Shown here in pieces: positions 46,713 to 55,097 of a DNA stretch of 64,000 nt (positions within the stretch are counted from its first letter, which is position 1; each line of letters starts with the position of its first letter). This stretch comes from Shewanella oneidensis MR-1. Lineage in GTDB: Bacteria; Pseudomonadota; Gammaproteobacteria; Enterobacterales; Shewanellaceae. The DNA lies in the NCBI RefSeq assembly GCF_000146165.2, contig NC_004347.2, forward strand, positions 4,511,029-4,575,028, written 5' to 3'. Below the pieces are notes generated by a model. The model was not told the DNA's origin. It made no database searches and worked only from the letters and a program-made list of their open reading frames with translations. The translations under genes and the position numbers were made by a program.

Positions 46713-47207
46713 CAAAATCACCCTATTATTACTATTAAATAGTTTATATGTTTAATAAAATTAGTCATATACCAACAACATCTAATCACTTTACAATTCA
46801 AAATTAACCTATAGTTTGAATAAATTTTGTAACCCTATTTACATTTCATGACACAAAGTCATTTTTTGTGACCACTGTCAAGTTATAGTTTAAACATATT
46901 CACCAATAGCTAATATTTAATCACCTTAATTTTAAAGATTAATTTATGACTATATAAGTTTTATCTTTATTTGAAAAAATAACATTCTGGAATTCTCATT
47001 ATTGAGACATTTTTATTTCGCTATTTTCCTCTGTAACATTAAAACTTTATGAAAATCTAAAATAATCAATTTGCAAACTATGAACTATACATGCAAGCGC
47101 CACACACTATTGTTTAGTAATGAATCAGAATGTTTAGCCTTGAGTTAATAAACCCTAAGATTGCCTTACGCCTATTCTCTGTTAGTATATGTATAAATTC
47201 ACAGTGA
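46713..47207. promoter_or_regulatory. AT-rich divergent promoter region of the dms operon and recG
   Basis: 495 bases without a gene. It is one of the most AT-rich parts of the window and should carry the dms promoter on the minus strand and the recG promoter on the plus strand. A Crp-like half-perfect site lies at 46867-46882. Confidence 0.5.
46867..46882. promoter_or_regulatory. Candidate Crp site upstream of the dms operon
   Basis: TGTGA-CCACTG-TCAAG agrees with the Crp consensus (TGTGA-N6-TCACA) in 5 of 5 bases on one side and 3 of 5 on the other. In Shewanella Crp, not Fnr, is known to control anaerobic respiration genes including DMSO reductase. It lies 155 bases before the first start codon. 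Confidence 0.45.
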
Positions 47208-49298
47208 TTGAGTGCTAACGACTTGCAGCAATTGGATCTTGTTCCGATCACCGAACTCAAGGGTGTCGCCAAAAGAGTCGCGGAAAAACTCGCCAAACTC
47301 GGCATCACAACAGTACAAGATCTGCTGTTTCACTTGCCCCTGCGCTACGAAGACCGCACGCAAATCTACCCCATCGCCGCACTCATGCCCGGAAATTACG
47401 GCACCATTGAGGCCGAAATCCAGTCGACTCAAATCCTTCAAGGCCGTAAACGCATGCTCGTCTGCAATGTGCGTGACAATACTGGCAGTATGAGCCTGCG
47501 CTTTTTTAACTTTTCAATGGCGCAGCGCAATGCGATGCAAAACGGGTTAATGATCCGCGCCTATGGCGAGATTCGCCGCGGCAATCATCAAGCAGAAATC
47601 GTGCATCCCGAATATAAAATCGTCTATCCGGGTGAGGATATTCACCTAAGCGATACACTCACGCCCATTTATCCAACGACTGAAGGGCTCAAGCAAGCGA
47701 GTTGGATTAAGCTCACCGAGCAGGCGCTCGAATTATTAGAAGATGGCGGCTTGACCGAGTTATTACCCGCCGATTTGCAGCCGAACAATATGAGCCTAAA
47801 ACAGGCGCTGCAAACCCTGCATCGCCCCCATGCGGGGATTTCACAATTTGATTTAGAGCTTGGTCAACACCCCGCACAGCAGCGACTGGTACAAGAAGAG
47901 TTACTCGCCCACAACCTCAGTATGCTGCGTCTTAGACAACGCAGTAATCTAGACGCCGCCGTGACCATGCATGCCACAGGGCAATTACTAAACCCTTTTC
48001 TTACCTCACTGCCCTTTAAACCCACAGGCGCGCAGCAACGTGTCGTTGCCGAGATAGGTAAAGATTTAGCACAACCGCATCCCATGATGCGCTTGGTGCA
48101 AGGCGATGTTGGCTCGGGCAAAACCTTAGTTGCCGCCCTCGCCGCCCTGCAGGCCATCGAAAACGGCTATCAAGTGGCCATGATGGCCCCTACCGAGTTA
48201 CTCGCCGAGCAACACGCTGCCAATTTTGCTGCGTGGTTTGAGCCGTTAGGATTAAAAGTCGGATGGCTTGCAGGTAAGCTTAAAGGTAAAGCTCGCGCGC
48301 AATCTTTAGCGGATATTGAATCTGGCGCCGCCCAAATAGTGATCGGCACCCACGCCATTTTTCAGCAGCAGGTTATCTTCCACAAGCTCGCCTTGATCAT
48401 CATCGACGAACAGCACAGATTCGGCGTCCACCAGCGCATGGGACTCAGGGAAAAAGGCATCAACCAAGGTTTTCATCCGCATCAATTGATCATGACGGCA
48501 ACCCCGATCCCACGGACGTTAGCCATGACGGCCTACGCCGATTTAGATACCTCGATTATCGATGAGTTACCCCCTGGACGCACGCCCGTTACCACAGTCG
48601 CCATACCCGATTCGCGCCGTAATGAAGTACTCGAGCGCGTCCGCAACAGCGTGATCACGGACAAGCGCCAAGCCTATTGGGTCTGCACCTTAATTGAAGA
48701 GTCTGAAGTGCTCGAGTGTCAGGCCGCCGAAGATACCGCTGAAGAATTGCGCCAAGCGCTCCCAGAGCTGACCATAGGTTTAGTACATGGCAGGATGAAA
48801 AGTGCTGAAAAGCAAAAGATTATGGCGGACTTTAAAGCGGGAACCATCAATTTATTGGTGGCAACGACAGTTATTGAAGTCGGCGTAGATGTCCCTAACT
48901 CCAGCTTAATGATTATCGAAAACCCCGAGCGATTGGGGCTTGCACAGCTGCATCAACTGCGCGGGCGCGTAGGGCGCGGTGCCGTAGCCAGCCATTGTGT
49001 GTTACTCTACAAGGCGCCATTGAGTCAAACCGCAAGTCAGCGGTTGAATGTACTGCGGCAGAGTAATGATGGTTTTGTTATCGCCCAGAAAGACTTAGAG
49101 ATACGTGGTCCCGGCGAAGTATTAGGCACTAAACAAACAGGGCTAGCCGAGCTTAAGATAGCTGATTTAGTTCGAGATCAAGCGCTTATACCACATATCC
49201 AAAAGCTTGCGAATCATGTGATGTCGCAAGCACCCGATGCGGTTGATGCCATTATTCATCGTTGGCTTGGACACAGGCAACAATATGTTCAAGCGTAA
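47208..49298 (+). CDS. recG: ATP-dependent DNA helicase RecG
   Basis: 696 residues, close to E. coli RecG. A wedge/OB domain (about 60-170) with LPLRYEDRTQIYP at its edge is followed by a helicase core with Walker A GDVGSGKT (about 302-309), DEQH motif (IIIDEQHRFG), TATPIPRT and motif VI QLRGRVGRG. RecG remodels stalled forks and Holliday junctions. The start is a TTG (47208): reading from there gives the expected N-terminus, and no ATG exists nearby in frame. Confidence 0.95.
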   Translation: MSANDLQQLDLVPITELKGVAKRVAEKLAKLGITTVQDLLFHLPLRYEDRTQIYPIAALMPGNYGTIEAEIQSTQILQGRKRMLVCNVRDNTGSMSLRFFNFSMAQRNAMQNGLMIRAYGEIRRGNHQAEIVHPEYKIVYPGEDIHLSDTLTPIYPTTEGLKQASWIKLTEQALELLEDGGLTELLPADLQPNNMSLKQALQTLHRPHAGISQFDLELGQHPAQQRLVQEELLAHNLSMLRLRQRSNLDAAVTMHATGQLLNPFLTSLPFKPTGAQQRVVAEIGKDLAQPHPMMRLVQGDVGSGKTLVAALAALQAIENGYQVAMMAPTELLAEQHAANFAAWFEPLGLKVGWLAGKLKGKARAQSLADIESGAAQIVIGTHAIFQQQVIFHKLALIIIDEQHRFGVHQRMGLREKGINQGFHPHQLIMTATPIPRTLAMTAYADLDTSIIDELPPGRTPVTTVAIPDSRRNEVLERVRNSVITDKRQAYWVCTLIEESEVLECQAAEDTAEELRQALPELTIGLVHGRMKSAEKQKIMADFKAGTINLLVATTVIEVGVDVPNSSLMIIENPERLGLAQLHQLRGRVGRGAVASHCVLLYKAPLSQTASQRLNVLRQSNDGFVIAQKDLEIRGPGEVLGTKQTGLAELKIADLVRDQALIPHIQKLANHVMSQAPDAVDAIIHRWLGHRQQYVQA

Positions 49299-49476
49299 AC
49301 CTTAAGCTAACCCCTTCAAGGTAAAATAAATTCAAACTGTTCAGCTAACCTCTATGGACAAGCGCGTGTAAACTTGCAAAATAAACTTGCAACCTGAACC
49401 AAGGCGGCACTTGCACTTTAATGTTAGCACTATGATATTCACCACGTTACCTTGACACTTAAGCGAAGGATGTAAA

Positions 49477-50370
49477 ATGCAAGTTAATCAAGATGATAGA
49501 ATTACACCTCAAGAGACCTCCTCTAGCAGTAATCGCTTTGCATTGATTGCGATTGTGCTCGTCATCCTGCTCTCTGCGGGAGGTTATTACTACTACAGTA
49601 AAGATGACTCTCCAAAGCTCATTCCTAATGCACCGATAGTGCTACCAGAGCCTCCGTCCTCTGAACCACTCACGCTGGAAACAACCCCTGAACCTGAAAC
49701 GACAACCGTGGTTAACGAGACGCCAGCAGTCACAACCCCCACAGACACAACTGTTACACCTGTGGAGCCTCAAGTGCCCGCTGAAATCGTACCAAGCTTG
49801 CCTGAGAGCGATGCTTTTGTGCATCAAAAAGCGCTAGCGATCATCAATAACAATGTCGTTGGATCATCCTTAGTCAATCAAGATCTGATCCGTCAGTTTG
49901 TGGTCTTTGTCGATAACTTGGCTCAGGGCGAACTCACCCGCAAAGTCAGCCCAGTGAAAGGCCCTGAAAAGTTATTTACTGTGTCTGAAATTACTAACAA
50001 AGTGTATTTAAATCCAGAGAGTTACCACAGATACGATGCCTACGCGACCGTGATTGCTAATATGGATCAGCAAAGTTTAATGCACACCTACAAGCAACTC
50101 ACGCCGCTGTTTGATGAGGCCTTTGCAGAACTGGGTTATAGCAACGCCAAATTCAATGACAGAATGCTACAAGCGATTAAGGTAATGCTCGCAGCGCCTA
50201 TCATTGAAGAACCCATAGAACTGAGTTCAATTAGCGTAAACTATCGCTTCGTCGATCCCAATTTAGAAGCCTTGCCCAGCGCCCAAAAATTGCTTGTCCG
50301 TATGGGCCCAGAGAACACCCGCAAAGTGAAAGCCGCGCTGCGTAAAATGGAAAATCAACTCGCACAATAG
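49477..50370 (+). CDS. DUF3014 membrane-anchored protein
   Basis: 297 residues. One membrane helix (about 22-40, FALIAIVLVILLSAGGYYYY) is followed by a Pro/Thr/Glu-rich linker (about 48-105) and a globular DUF3014 domain (about 110-297). The domain is probably periplasmic. Function is unknown in this family. GAAGGA precedes the ATG. A bidirectional-looking terminator follows at 50405. Confidence 0.85.
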   Translation: MQVNQDDRITPQETSSSSNRFALIAIVLVILLSAGGYYYYSKDDSPKLIPNAPIVLPEPPSSEPLTLETTPEPETTTVVNETPAVTTPTDTTVTPVEPQVPAEIVPSLPESDAFVHQKALAIINNNVVGSSLVNQDLIRQFVVFVDNLAQGELTRKVSPVKGPEKLFTVSEITNKVYLNPESYHRYDAYATVIANMDQQSLMHTYKQLTPLFDEAFAELGYSNAKFNDRMLQAIKVMLAAPIIEEPIELSSISVNYRFVDPNLEALPSAQKLLVRMGPENTRKVKAALRKMENQLAQ

Positions 50371-50404
50371 CTTGATATCCAATCCGTTGTTACAACATAA
50401 ATAA

Positions 50405-50431
50405 TAAACAGGCGCCTCGAGCGCCTGTTTA
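50405..50431. terminator. Terminator after the DUF3014 gene
   Basis: Perfect palindrome AAACAGGCGCTCGAGCGCCTGTTT-like: stem AAACAGGCGC / GCGCCTGTTT around TCGA, followed by ATTAAT. Confidence 0.8.
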
Positions 50432-50691
50432 TTAATGATCTCGTTGTCTGTTCAACTGGGATTAAGCAACTTAGTCTACACTGCCTCTCTTCTCACTCCC
50501 CGACCTGAAAACTATGTTATCCAACAGTGACAAATCGCTATCCCATTGCATTTTATTAACCTCAGGTATGCAAATGGCTTCATAAAAACTAGGGACTTAG
50601 TGTAGAATGTGCCATTCAATAAATGGGGGAATTGTGTTCGTAAATCCAACGAGCGAACAGCGATAAGCTAATCAATTCATTAGTATTTTCG

Positions 50692-50711
50692 CTTAGTTAG
50701 GGATAACTAAG
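50692..50711 (+). promoter_or_regulatory. Hairpin in the untranslated leader of the aryl-polyene operon
   Basis: Perfect stem CTTAGTTA / TAACTAAG around GGGA, 29 bases before the first start codon. It could be an operator palindrome or an RNA stem. There is no T run, so it is not a terminator. Confidence 0.5.
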
Positions 50712-50740
50712 ACAGCTTTAAATCGTGTCGAGGCAAAGTA

Positions 50741-51481
50741 GTGCAACTCAGATTCAGCATCCTCTCTTGGGGCGCATGGTCTCCAAAGTATCAGCAGCAT
50801 GATGACTGGCAAACTTGGTGCAAGCACTTGGCTGAAACAACCAAAGAGCATGATCTCACCGATGGAATTTCTCCAGCCCTTCCCCAAGTGCCAGCCATGC
50901 AGCGCAGGCGCTTTAGTCGTTTAACTAAAATGATGTTGGATGTGAGTTTTCAATGCGATGCTCCGCCTAACTGCCGTTCGATATTCGCTTCTCGCCACGG
51001 TGAACTACATCGCACCATTGGCTTGCTCGAAGATATTATCGCTAAGCAACCGCTTTCGCCCTTAGGTTTTAGTCAATCAGTGCATAACACTGGCAGCGGT
51101 ATTTTTGGCATTTTAGCCCATAACACCGCCCCTTCGACCTCGGTTGCCGCGGGCACTGAAACCCTTTCCCAAGCCATGGTAGAAGCTTTCGCCCAGCTAC
51201 ATCAATCCGCCGAGCCGCTATTACTGGTTTTTGGCGATGACCCTGTGCCGCCGGTATACGATGAGTTTACCCAAGAGAATGAGCTCCCCTTAGCTTTAGG
51301 TTTAATCCTCGCGCCTGCCAGTCATACTGCGCCAGTCAAACTCACGCTCAGCCAGTTGACCCAAGCACAACAACAAAACACTCCAGCACTATCCTACGGC
51401 ATGTTAATCCATGCGTTAGCCACCTCACAAAACATTGCTGGCTGTTTATCCCATTGGCACTGGAGCGTAGAACATGGCTAA
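50741..51481 (+). CDS. Beta-ketoacyl synthase-like protein (Ketoacyl-synt_2)
   Basis: 246 residues, only the N-terminal half of a ketosynthase fold. The VHNTGSGIFGILAHNTAPST segment (cut to 20 residues: VHNTGSGIFGILAHNTAPST) and TSVAAGTETLSQAMVEAF resemble the region around the active site, but the nucleophile cysteine of true ketosynthases is replaced (SVAAG). It is first in the aryl-polyene operon and may be a chain-length or partner subunit. It is well conserved in such clusters. Confidence 0.8.
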   Translation: MQLRFSILSWGAWSPKYQQHDDWQTWCKHLAETTKEHDLTDGISPALPQVPAMQRRRFSRLTKMMLDVSFQCDAPPNCRSIFASRHGELHRTIGLLEDIIAKQPLSPLGFSQSVHNTGSGIFGILAHNTAPSTSVAAGTETLSQAMVEAFAQLHQSAEPLLLVFGDDPVPPVYDEFTQENELPLALGLILAPASHTAPVKLTLSQLTQAQQQNTPALSYGMLIHALATSQNIAGCLSHWHWSVEHG

Positions 51482-52325
51482 TCCCGCTCCACAGGGTGCA
51501 CAGTTCAATGTCGCTTATACGCTGCCTGAAAAACGCCGCGCGGGGATACACTACATCCCCCGCTGGCTCGGTGGCGTCAGTTGCTATATCGCCTTTGGCT
51601 TGGGTGGACTATTAAGTTCGCTCACCATATTACCATTACTGCGTTTTTGGCCCGGCACACCTGAGGCTAGGATTATCCGCGTACAAAAAGCCGTGCATTT
51701 TATGTTTAAGGGCTTTGTCGCCATGCTAACGCGGGCTGGGGTTATCAAAGTTAGCACCCATAATGCCGAGCAACTTCATCGCGCCAAGGGGGTGATCGTC
51801 ATTGCCAATCACCCAAGCCTAGTGGATGTGGTAGTGTTGATAAGCCTCATGCCCAATGCAGGTTGTATCGTTAAACAAGGCCTTTGGCGTAATCCGTTTT
51901 TGCGCGGTGTGGTGTCCTGTGCGGGCTACATCCCGAATCGCGGCGCTGAGTTGATGCTCGAAGATTGCCGTGAAGTGCTCGCCAGAGGCACCAATTTAAT
52001 TATCTTCCCTGAAGGTACTCGCACGGTATTTGGTCTAACAATCAATGAGTTTGCCCGGGGCGCGGCCAATATTGCGATTCGTACCCAAGCCGATATTTTA
52101 CCCGTGGTGTTACGCACCAATGTGCGCGGTTTGACAAAGGAGCAGCCTTGGTATGAGATCCCGAGGCAGACCATGGGAATGGCCGTCGAAATCGGCAATA
52201 CAATTTCTCACCAAGCCTATCAAGCCCCTTTGGGTGAGCATGCGAAAATGGCCCGACAATTAACTCGGGACCTTGAACAATATTATCAACAACAACTCGA
52301 AAGCAATTATGACTTTACACAATGA
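51474..52325 (+). CDS. PlsC-type acyltransferase of the aryl-polyene operon
   Basis: 283 residues. It has an N-terminal hydrophobic segment (about 34-55). The acyltransferase motifs are NHPSLVD (HX4D) and FPEGTRT, followed by VVLRTNV. It probably places the polyene chain or another acyl group on a lipid at the inner membrane. The start overlaps the previous gene by 8 bases and the end overlaps the ACP gene by 17. Confidence 0.88.
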   Translation: MANPAPQGAQFNVAYTLPEKRRAGIHYIPRWLGGVSCYIAFGLGGLLSSLTILPLLRFWPGTPEARIIRVQKAVHFMFKGFVAMLTRAGVIKVSTHNAEQLHRAKGVIVIANHPSLVDVVVLISLMPNAGCIVKQGLWRNPFLRGVVSCAGYIPNRGAELMLEDCREVLARGTNLIIFPEGTRTVFGLTINEFARGAANIAIRTQADILPVVLRTNVRGLTKEQPWYEIPRQTMGMAVEIGNTISHQAYQAPLGEHAKMARQLTRDLEQYYQQQLESNYDFTQ

Positions 52326-52563
52326 AATTAAACAGTTAATTATCGACTGCCTCGACCTCGAAGATGTCAGTATTGATGATATTGAAACCGATGCGCCCCT
52401 ATTTGGTGACGGACTCGGACTCGATTCTATCGACGCCCTCGAGTTAGGGTTAGCCATCAAAAAAAAATTTGATGTCAAAATCGAAGCCAACTCGGATAGC
52501 ACTAAGGCACATTTTTACAGTGTGGCCAGCCTTGCTAAATTTATCGAATCACAGCGCCCATAG
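52309..52563 (+). CDS. Acyl carrier protein 1
   Basis: 84 residues. The phosphopantetheine serine is in GLGLDSIDALELG (about residue 42). It carries the growing aryl-polyene chain or its starter. The ATG at 52309 gives the standard length; it starts inside the end of the acyltransferase gene. Confidence 0.92.
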   Translation: MTLHNEIKQLIIDCLDLEDVSIDDIETDAPLFGDGLGLDSIDALELGLAIKKKFDVKIEANSDSTKAHFYSVASLAKFIESQRP

Positions 52564-52572
52564 GAGAGGAAA

Positions 52573-52821
52573 ATGCAAAACCGTGAACAAATCCTCGCTA
52601 TGCTGACCACGATTTTAGTGGATGAGTTTGAAATCGATGCCGACGCGATTACCCCCGACGCCAATCTTTACGAAGAATTAGATTTAGACAGCATTGATGC
52701 CGTCGATCTGGTGATAAAACTGCAGCAACTGACAGGCAAAAAAATTCAGCCCGATGAATTTAAATCAGTTCGCACCGTCAATGATGTGGTCAACGCCATT
52801 GAAGGCCTAGTGAAAGACTAA
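52573..52821 (+). CDS. Acyl carrier protein 2
   Basis: 82 residues. The phosphopantetheine serine is in EELDLDSIDAVDLV (about residue 40). Two distinct ACPs in tandem are usual in aryl-polyene clusters, one thought to hold the starter and one the extender. GGAGAGG lies 5-6 bases before the ATG. Confidence 0.92.
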   Translation: MQNREQILAMLTTILVDEFEIDADAITPDANLYEELDLDSIDAVDLVIKLQQLTGKKIQPDEFKSVRTVNDVVNAIEGLVKD

Positions 52822-53369
52822 TGCGCGTCCTGCTACAGGTGCTCACCGCACTCGCGCTGATCGCCTACCCAGTTGCCGTGTATTTGGGGCTAAATTATCT
52901 ACCCGCAGGCACGATCGCCTTAGTGCTATGTCTGTTGTTGATAGTGCGTTTAATGCTGCAAAAGCAAAGGGTTAAAACCTTAGCCTTGCCTTTGCTTGTG
53001 GGGATTGCACTCACAGCCGGCAGTTTTGTGGCAAAGCGTAGTGACTGGCTGTTGTATTACCCAGTGGTGATTAACCTCACCATGTTAGCCCTGTTTAGCT
53101 ATTCGCTATACCAAGGCCCAAGCATGATAGAGCGGCTCGCGCGGTTAAAAGAGCCTGATTTGCCGGATGAAGCCATAGGTTACCTTAAAAAAGTCACCCT
53201 CCTTTGGTGTGGCTTATTTATCTTAAATGGCACCATGGCGGCTTATACCGCCTCGTTTACCAGCTTAGCAACTTGGACTTTGTACAACGGTTTGATTGCA
53301 TATGTACTCATGGGACTGCTCCTCGGTGGGGAATGGTTATATCGCAGCTTTTGGTTGAAGAAAACATGA
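52821..53369 (+). CDS. Membrane protein of the aryl-polyene operon (COG4648-like)
   Basis: 182 residues with about five hydrophobic segments (from VLLQVLTALALIAYPVAVYL onward). The middle has a conserved polar stretch LARLKEPDLPDEAIGYLKKV. Function is unknown; it occurs with this cluster type. The ATG overlaps the ACP stop by one base (TAATG). Confidence 0.8.
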   Translation: MRVLLQVLTALALIAYPVAVYLGLNYLPAGTIALVLCLLLIVRLMLQKQRVKTLALPLLVGIALTAGSFVAKRSDWLLYYPVVINLTMLALFSYSLYQGPSMIERLARLKEPDLPDEAIGYLKKVTLLWCGLFILNGTMAAYTASFTSLATWTLYNGLIAYVLMGLLLGGEWLYRSFWLKKT

Positions 53370-54730
53370 CACAGCTACTCAAAAACTGGTTAATCCAGGG
53401 GCCATTCGCCCAACAACTGATCAGCTTTAACCACCATGACATAGTCACAGGTGTTTTGTTTACCAATCAGGTGGCCCATTTTTATGAGCAGCTGCGCCAA
53501 ACGCCTGAGCAAAAATGGCTACTGGCGAGTGATACCAGCGATCTGTTTGCCGTCGGCCTATGCGCCGCACTCTTGGCGGGTAAAGAAATTATTTTGCCGC
53601 CCAACACCCAAACCGGCACCTTGAGCGAACTAACACACCAATTTGAAGGCATATTGTCCGACAAACCATTGTGCGAAAGTCACGCTTTTATCCTATTGAA
53701 TAAAGAGTTGAGCCTGCCCACCAAACCTTGGCCCAAGAGCGACACCTTTGGTGAACTGCTGCTGTTTACCTCGGGCAGCAGTGGCGAGCCTAAAGCCATT
53801 GGCAAAAGCTTACGCCAGCTTGATGCCGAAGTATCGGTGCTCGAGCATACCTTCGCCGAACATTTACCCCATTGCAGTGTGGTTTCAACCGTTTCCCATC
53901 AGCATATCTATGGCTTGCTGTTTAAAATTCTCTGGCCATTAGCCGCCAGTAGACCATTTTTAAGCGAGCAGATTGAATACCCTGAGACCTTAAGCTACTA
54001 CACGGCGCTGTTGCCGAATTTGTGTTTAATCAGTAGTCCGGCACAATTATCCCGTTTGCCGAAGGCACTGGAACATGAACGCCAATTACGTTCACCCAGC
54101 TTGGTCTTTAGCTCCGGCGGCCCCTTAAGTTTCACCGCCGCCCAAGGTGTCGCCCAATGTTATGGCCATTTACCCATAGAGATTTTTGGCAGTACCGAAA
54201 CCGGCGGTATTGCCTATCGCCGTCAACATGAGGCCGATGAACTTTGGCAAGTGTTTGAACAAATTACCATAGACCAAGACGCTGACGATGGCGCCCTGCT
54301 GCTTAAGTCACCCTATTTAGCCGACGATCAATGGTTACGCTGCGAAGATAAAATTGAGCCGACGACCAATGGCCAATTTAGACTCAAAGGCAGGCTCGAT
54401 CGCATTGTTAAGATTGAAGAAAAACGCCTGTCGCTGGCGCAAATGGAGACCCTACTGTGTAGCCATGCCTATGTCGAGCAGGCCGCCTTGGTCGTATTGC
54501 CCCAGTTCAAATCCCAGTTAGGAGCCGTCATTACCCTGTCGCCATTGGGCCGTAGCGTGCATCAAGAGCAGGGAAAACTCAGTATCAACAATGCCTTAAA
54601 AGCGCATCTGCTGACCCAGTTTGAACGAGTAACCTTGCCGCGCCGCTGGCGTTACCCCGACATCCTACCGTTAAACACTCAGGGTAAGCGTGTCGCCGCC
54701 CAGCTAGTTGAGTTATTTGACCATGATTAA
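53366..54730 (+). CDS. AMP-dependent acyl/aryl ligase
   Basis: 454 residues of the adenylate-forming family. The phosphate-binding loop is LLFTSGSSGEPKAIGKS (about 127-143), a later motif is EIFGSTETGGIA, and the C-terminal hinge region has RLKGRLDRIVKIEEKRLSL. It should activate an aryl or acyl acid and load it on an ACP, supplying the polyene starter. It starts within the stop of the previous gene (ATGA). The frame extends upstream, but those residues lie in the preceding gene. Confidence 0.9.
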   Translation: MTQLLKNWLIQGPFAQQLISFNHHDIVTGVLFTNQVAHFYEQLRQTPEQKWLLASDTSDLFAVGLCAALLAGKEIILPPNTQTGTLSELTHQFEGILSDKPLCESHAFILLNKELSLPTKPWPKSDTFGELLLFTSGSSGEPKAIGKSLRQLDAEVSVLEHTFAEHLPHCSVVSTVSHQHIYGLLFKILWPLAASRPFLSEQIEYPETLSYYTALLPNLCLISSPAQLSRLPKALEHERQLRSPSLVFSSGGPLSFTAAQGVAQCYGHLPIEIFGSTETGGIAYRRQHEADELWQVFEQITIDQDADDGALLLKSPYLADDQWLRCEDKIEPTTNGQFRLKGRLDRIVKIEEKRLSLAQMETLLCSHAYVEQAALVVLPQFKSQLGAVITLSPLGRSVHQEQGKLSINNALKAHLLTQFERVTLPRRWRYPDILPLNTQGKRVAAQLVELFDHD

Positions 54731-55097
54731 GTCGAGTTTACCGCCGATACTCACGTCGCAGATCGGCCCTGATAGCATCGAATTACGCCTGCTGGTCGCC
54801 GCCGATCTCGAGTATTTTAACGGCCATTTCCCCGAGCAAGCCGTGCTCCCCGGCGTGACTCAACTCGATTGGGCCGTACGCTTAGGCTGCGAACACTTTG
54901 GTTACAGCGCTGCGGTCGCCAATCTAGAAGTACTAAAATTTCAGCAACTTATTCTGCCTGGGCAGGAAGTGACCTTAGTCATTAGTCATAATGCCACCAA
55001 GGAAAAACTCACCTTCGCCTACAGCGATGGCGACCACCGCTATGCCTCAGGCCGTATTAGCTTTGCCAGCAAACAAGATGATGGAGCGGCGCAGTGA
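54723..55097 (+). CDS. Hot-dog dehydratase of the aryl-polyene operon (ApeI/FabZ-like)
   Basis: 124 residues. The active-site histidine is in YFNGHFPEQAVLPGVTQLDW, typical of FabA/FabZ-type 3-hydroxyacyl-ACP dehydratases. It forms the double bonds of the polyene. It overlaps the ligase gene by 8 bases. Confidence 0.88.
   Translation: MIKSSLPPILTSQIGPDSIELRLLVAADLEYFNGHFPEQAVLPGVTQLDWAVRLGCEHFGYSAAVANLEVLKFQQLILPGQEVTLVISHNATKEKLTFAYSDGDHRYASGRISFASKQDDGAAQ

Larger units (their letters stand above)
50371..50740. promoter_or_regulatory. Promoter region of the aryl-polyene operon
   Basis: 370 bases without a gene. It holds the terminator at 50405-50431 and, near its end, the hairpin at 50692-50711. 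The first gene's start at 50741 is GTG with GAGG 7 bases before. The promoter itself was not resolved. Confidence 0.5.
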
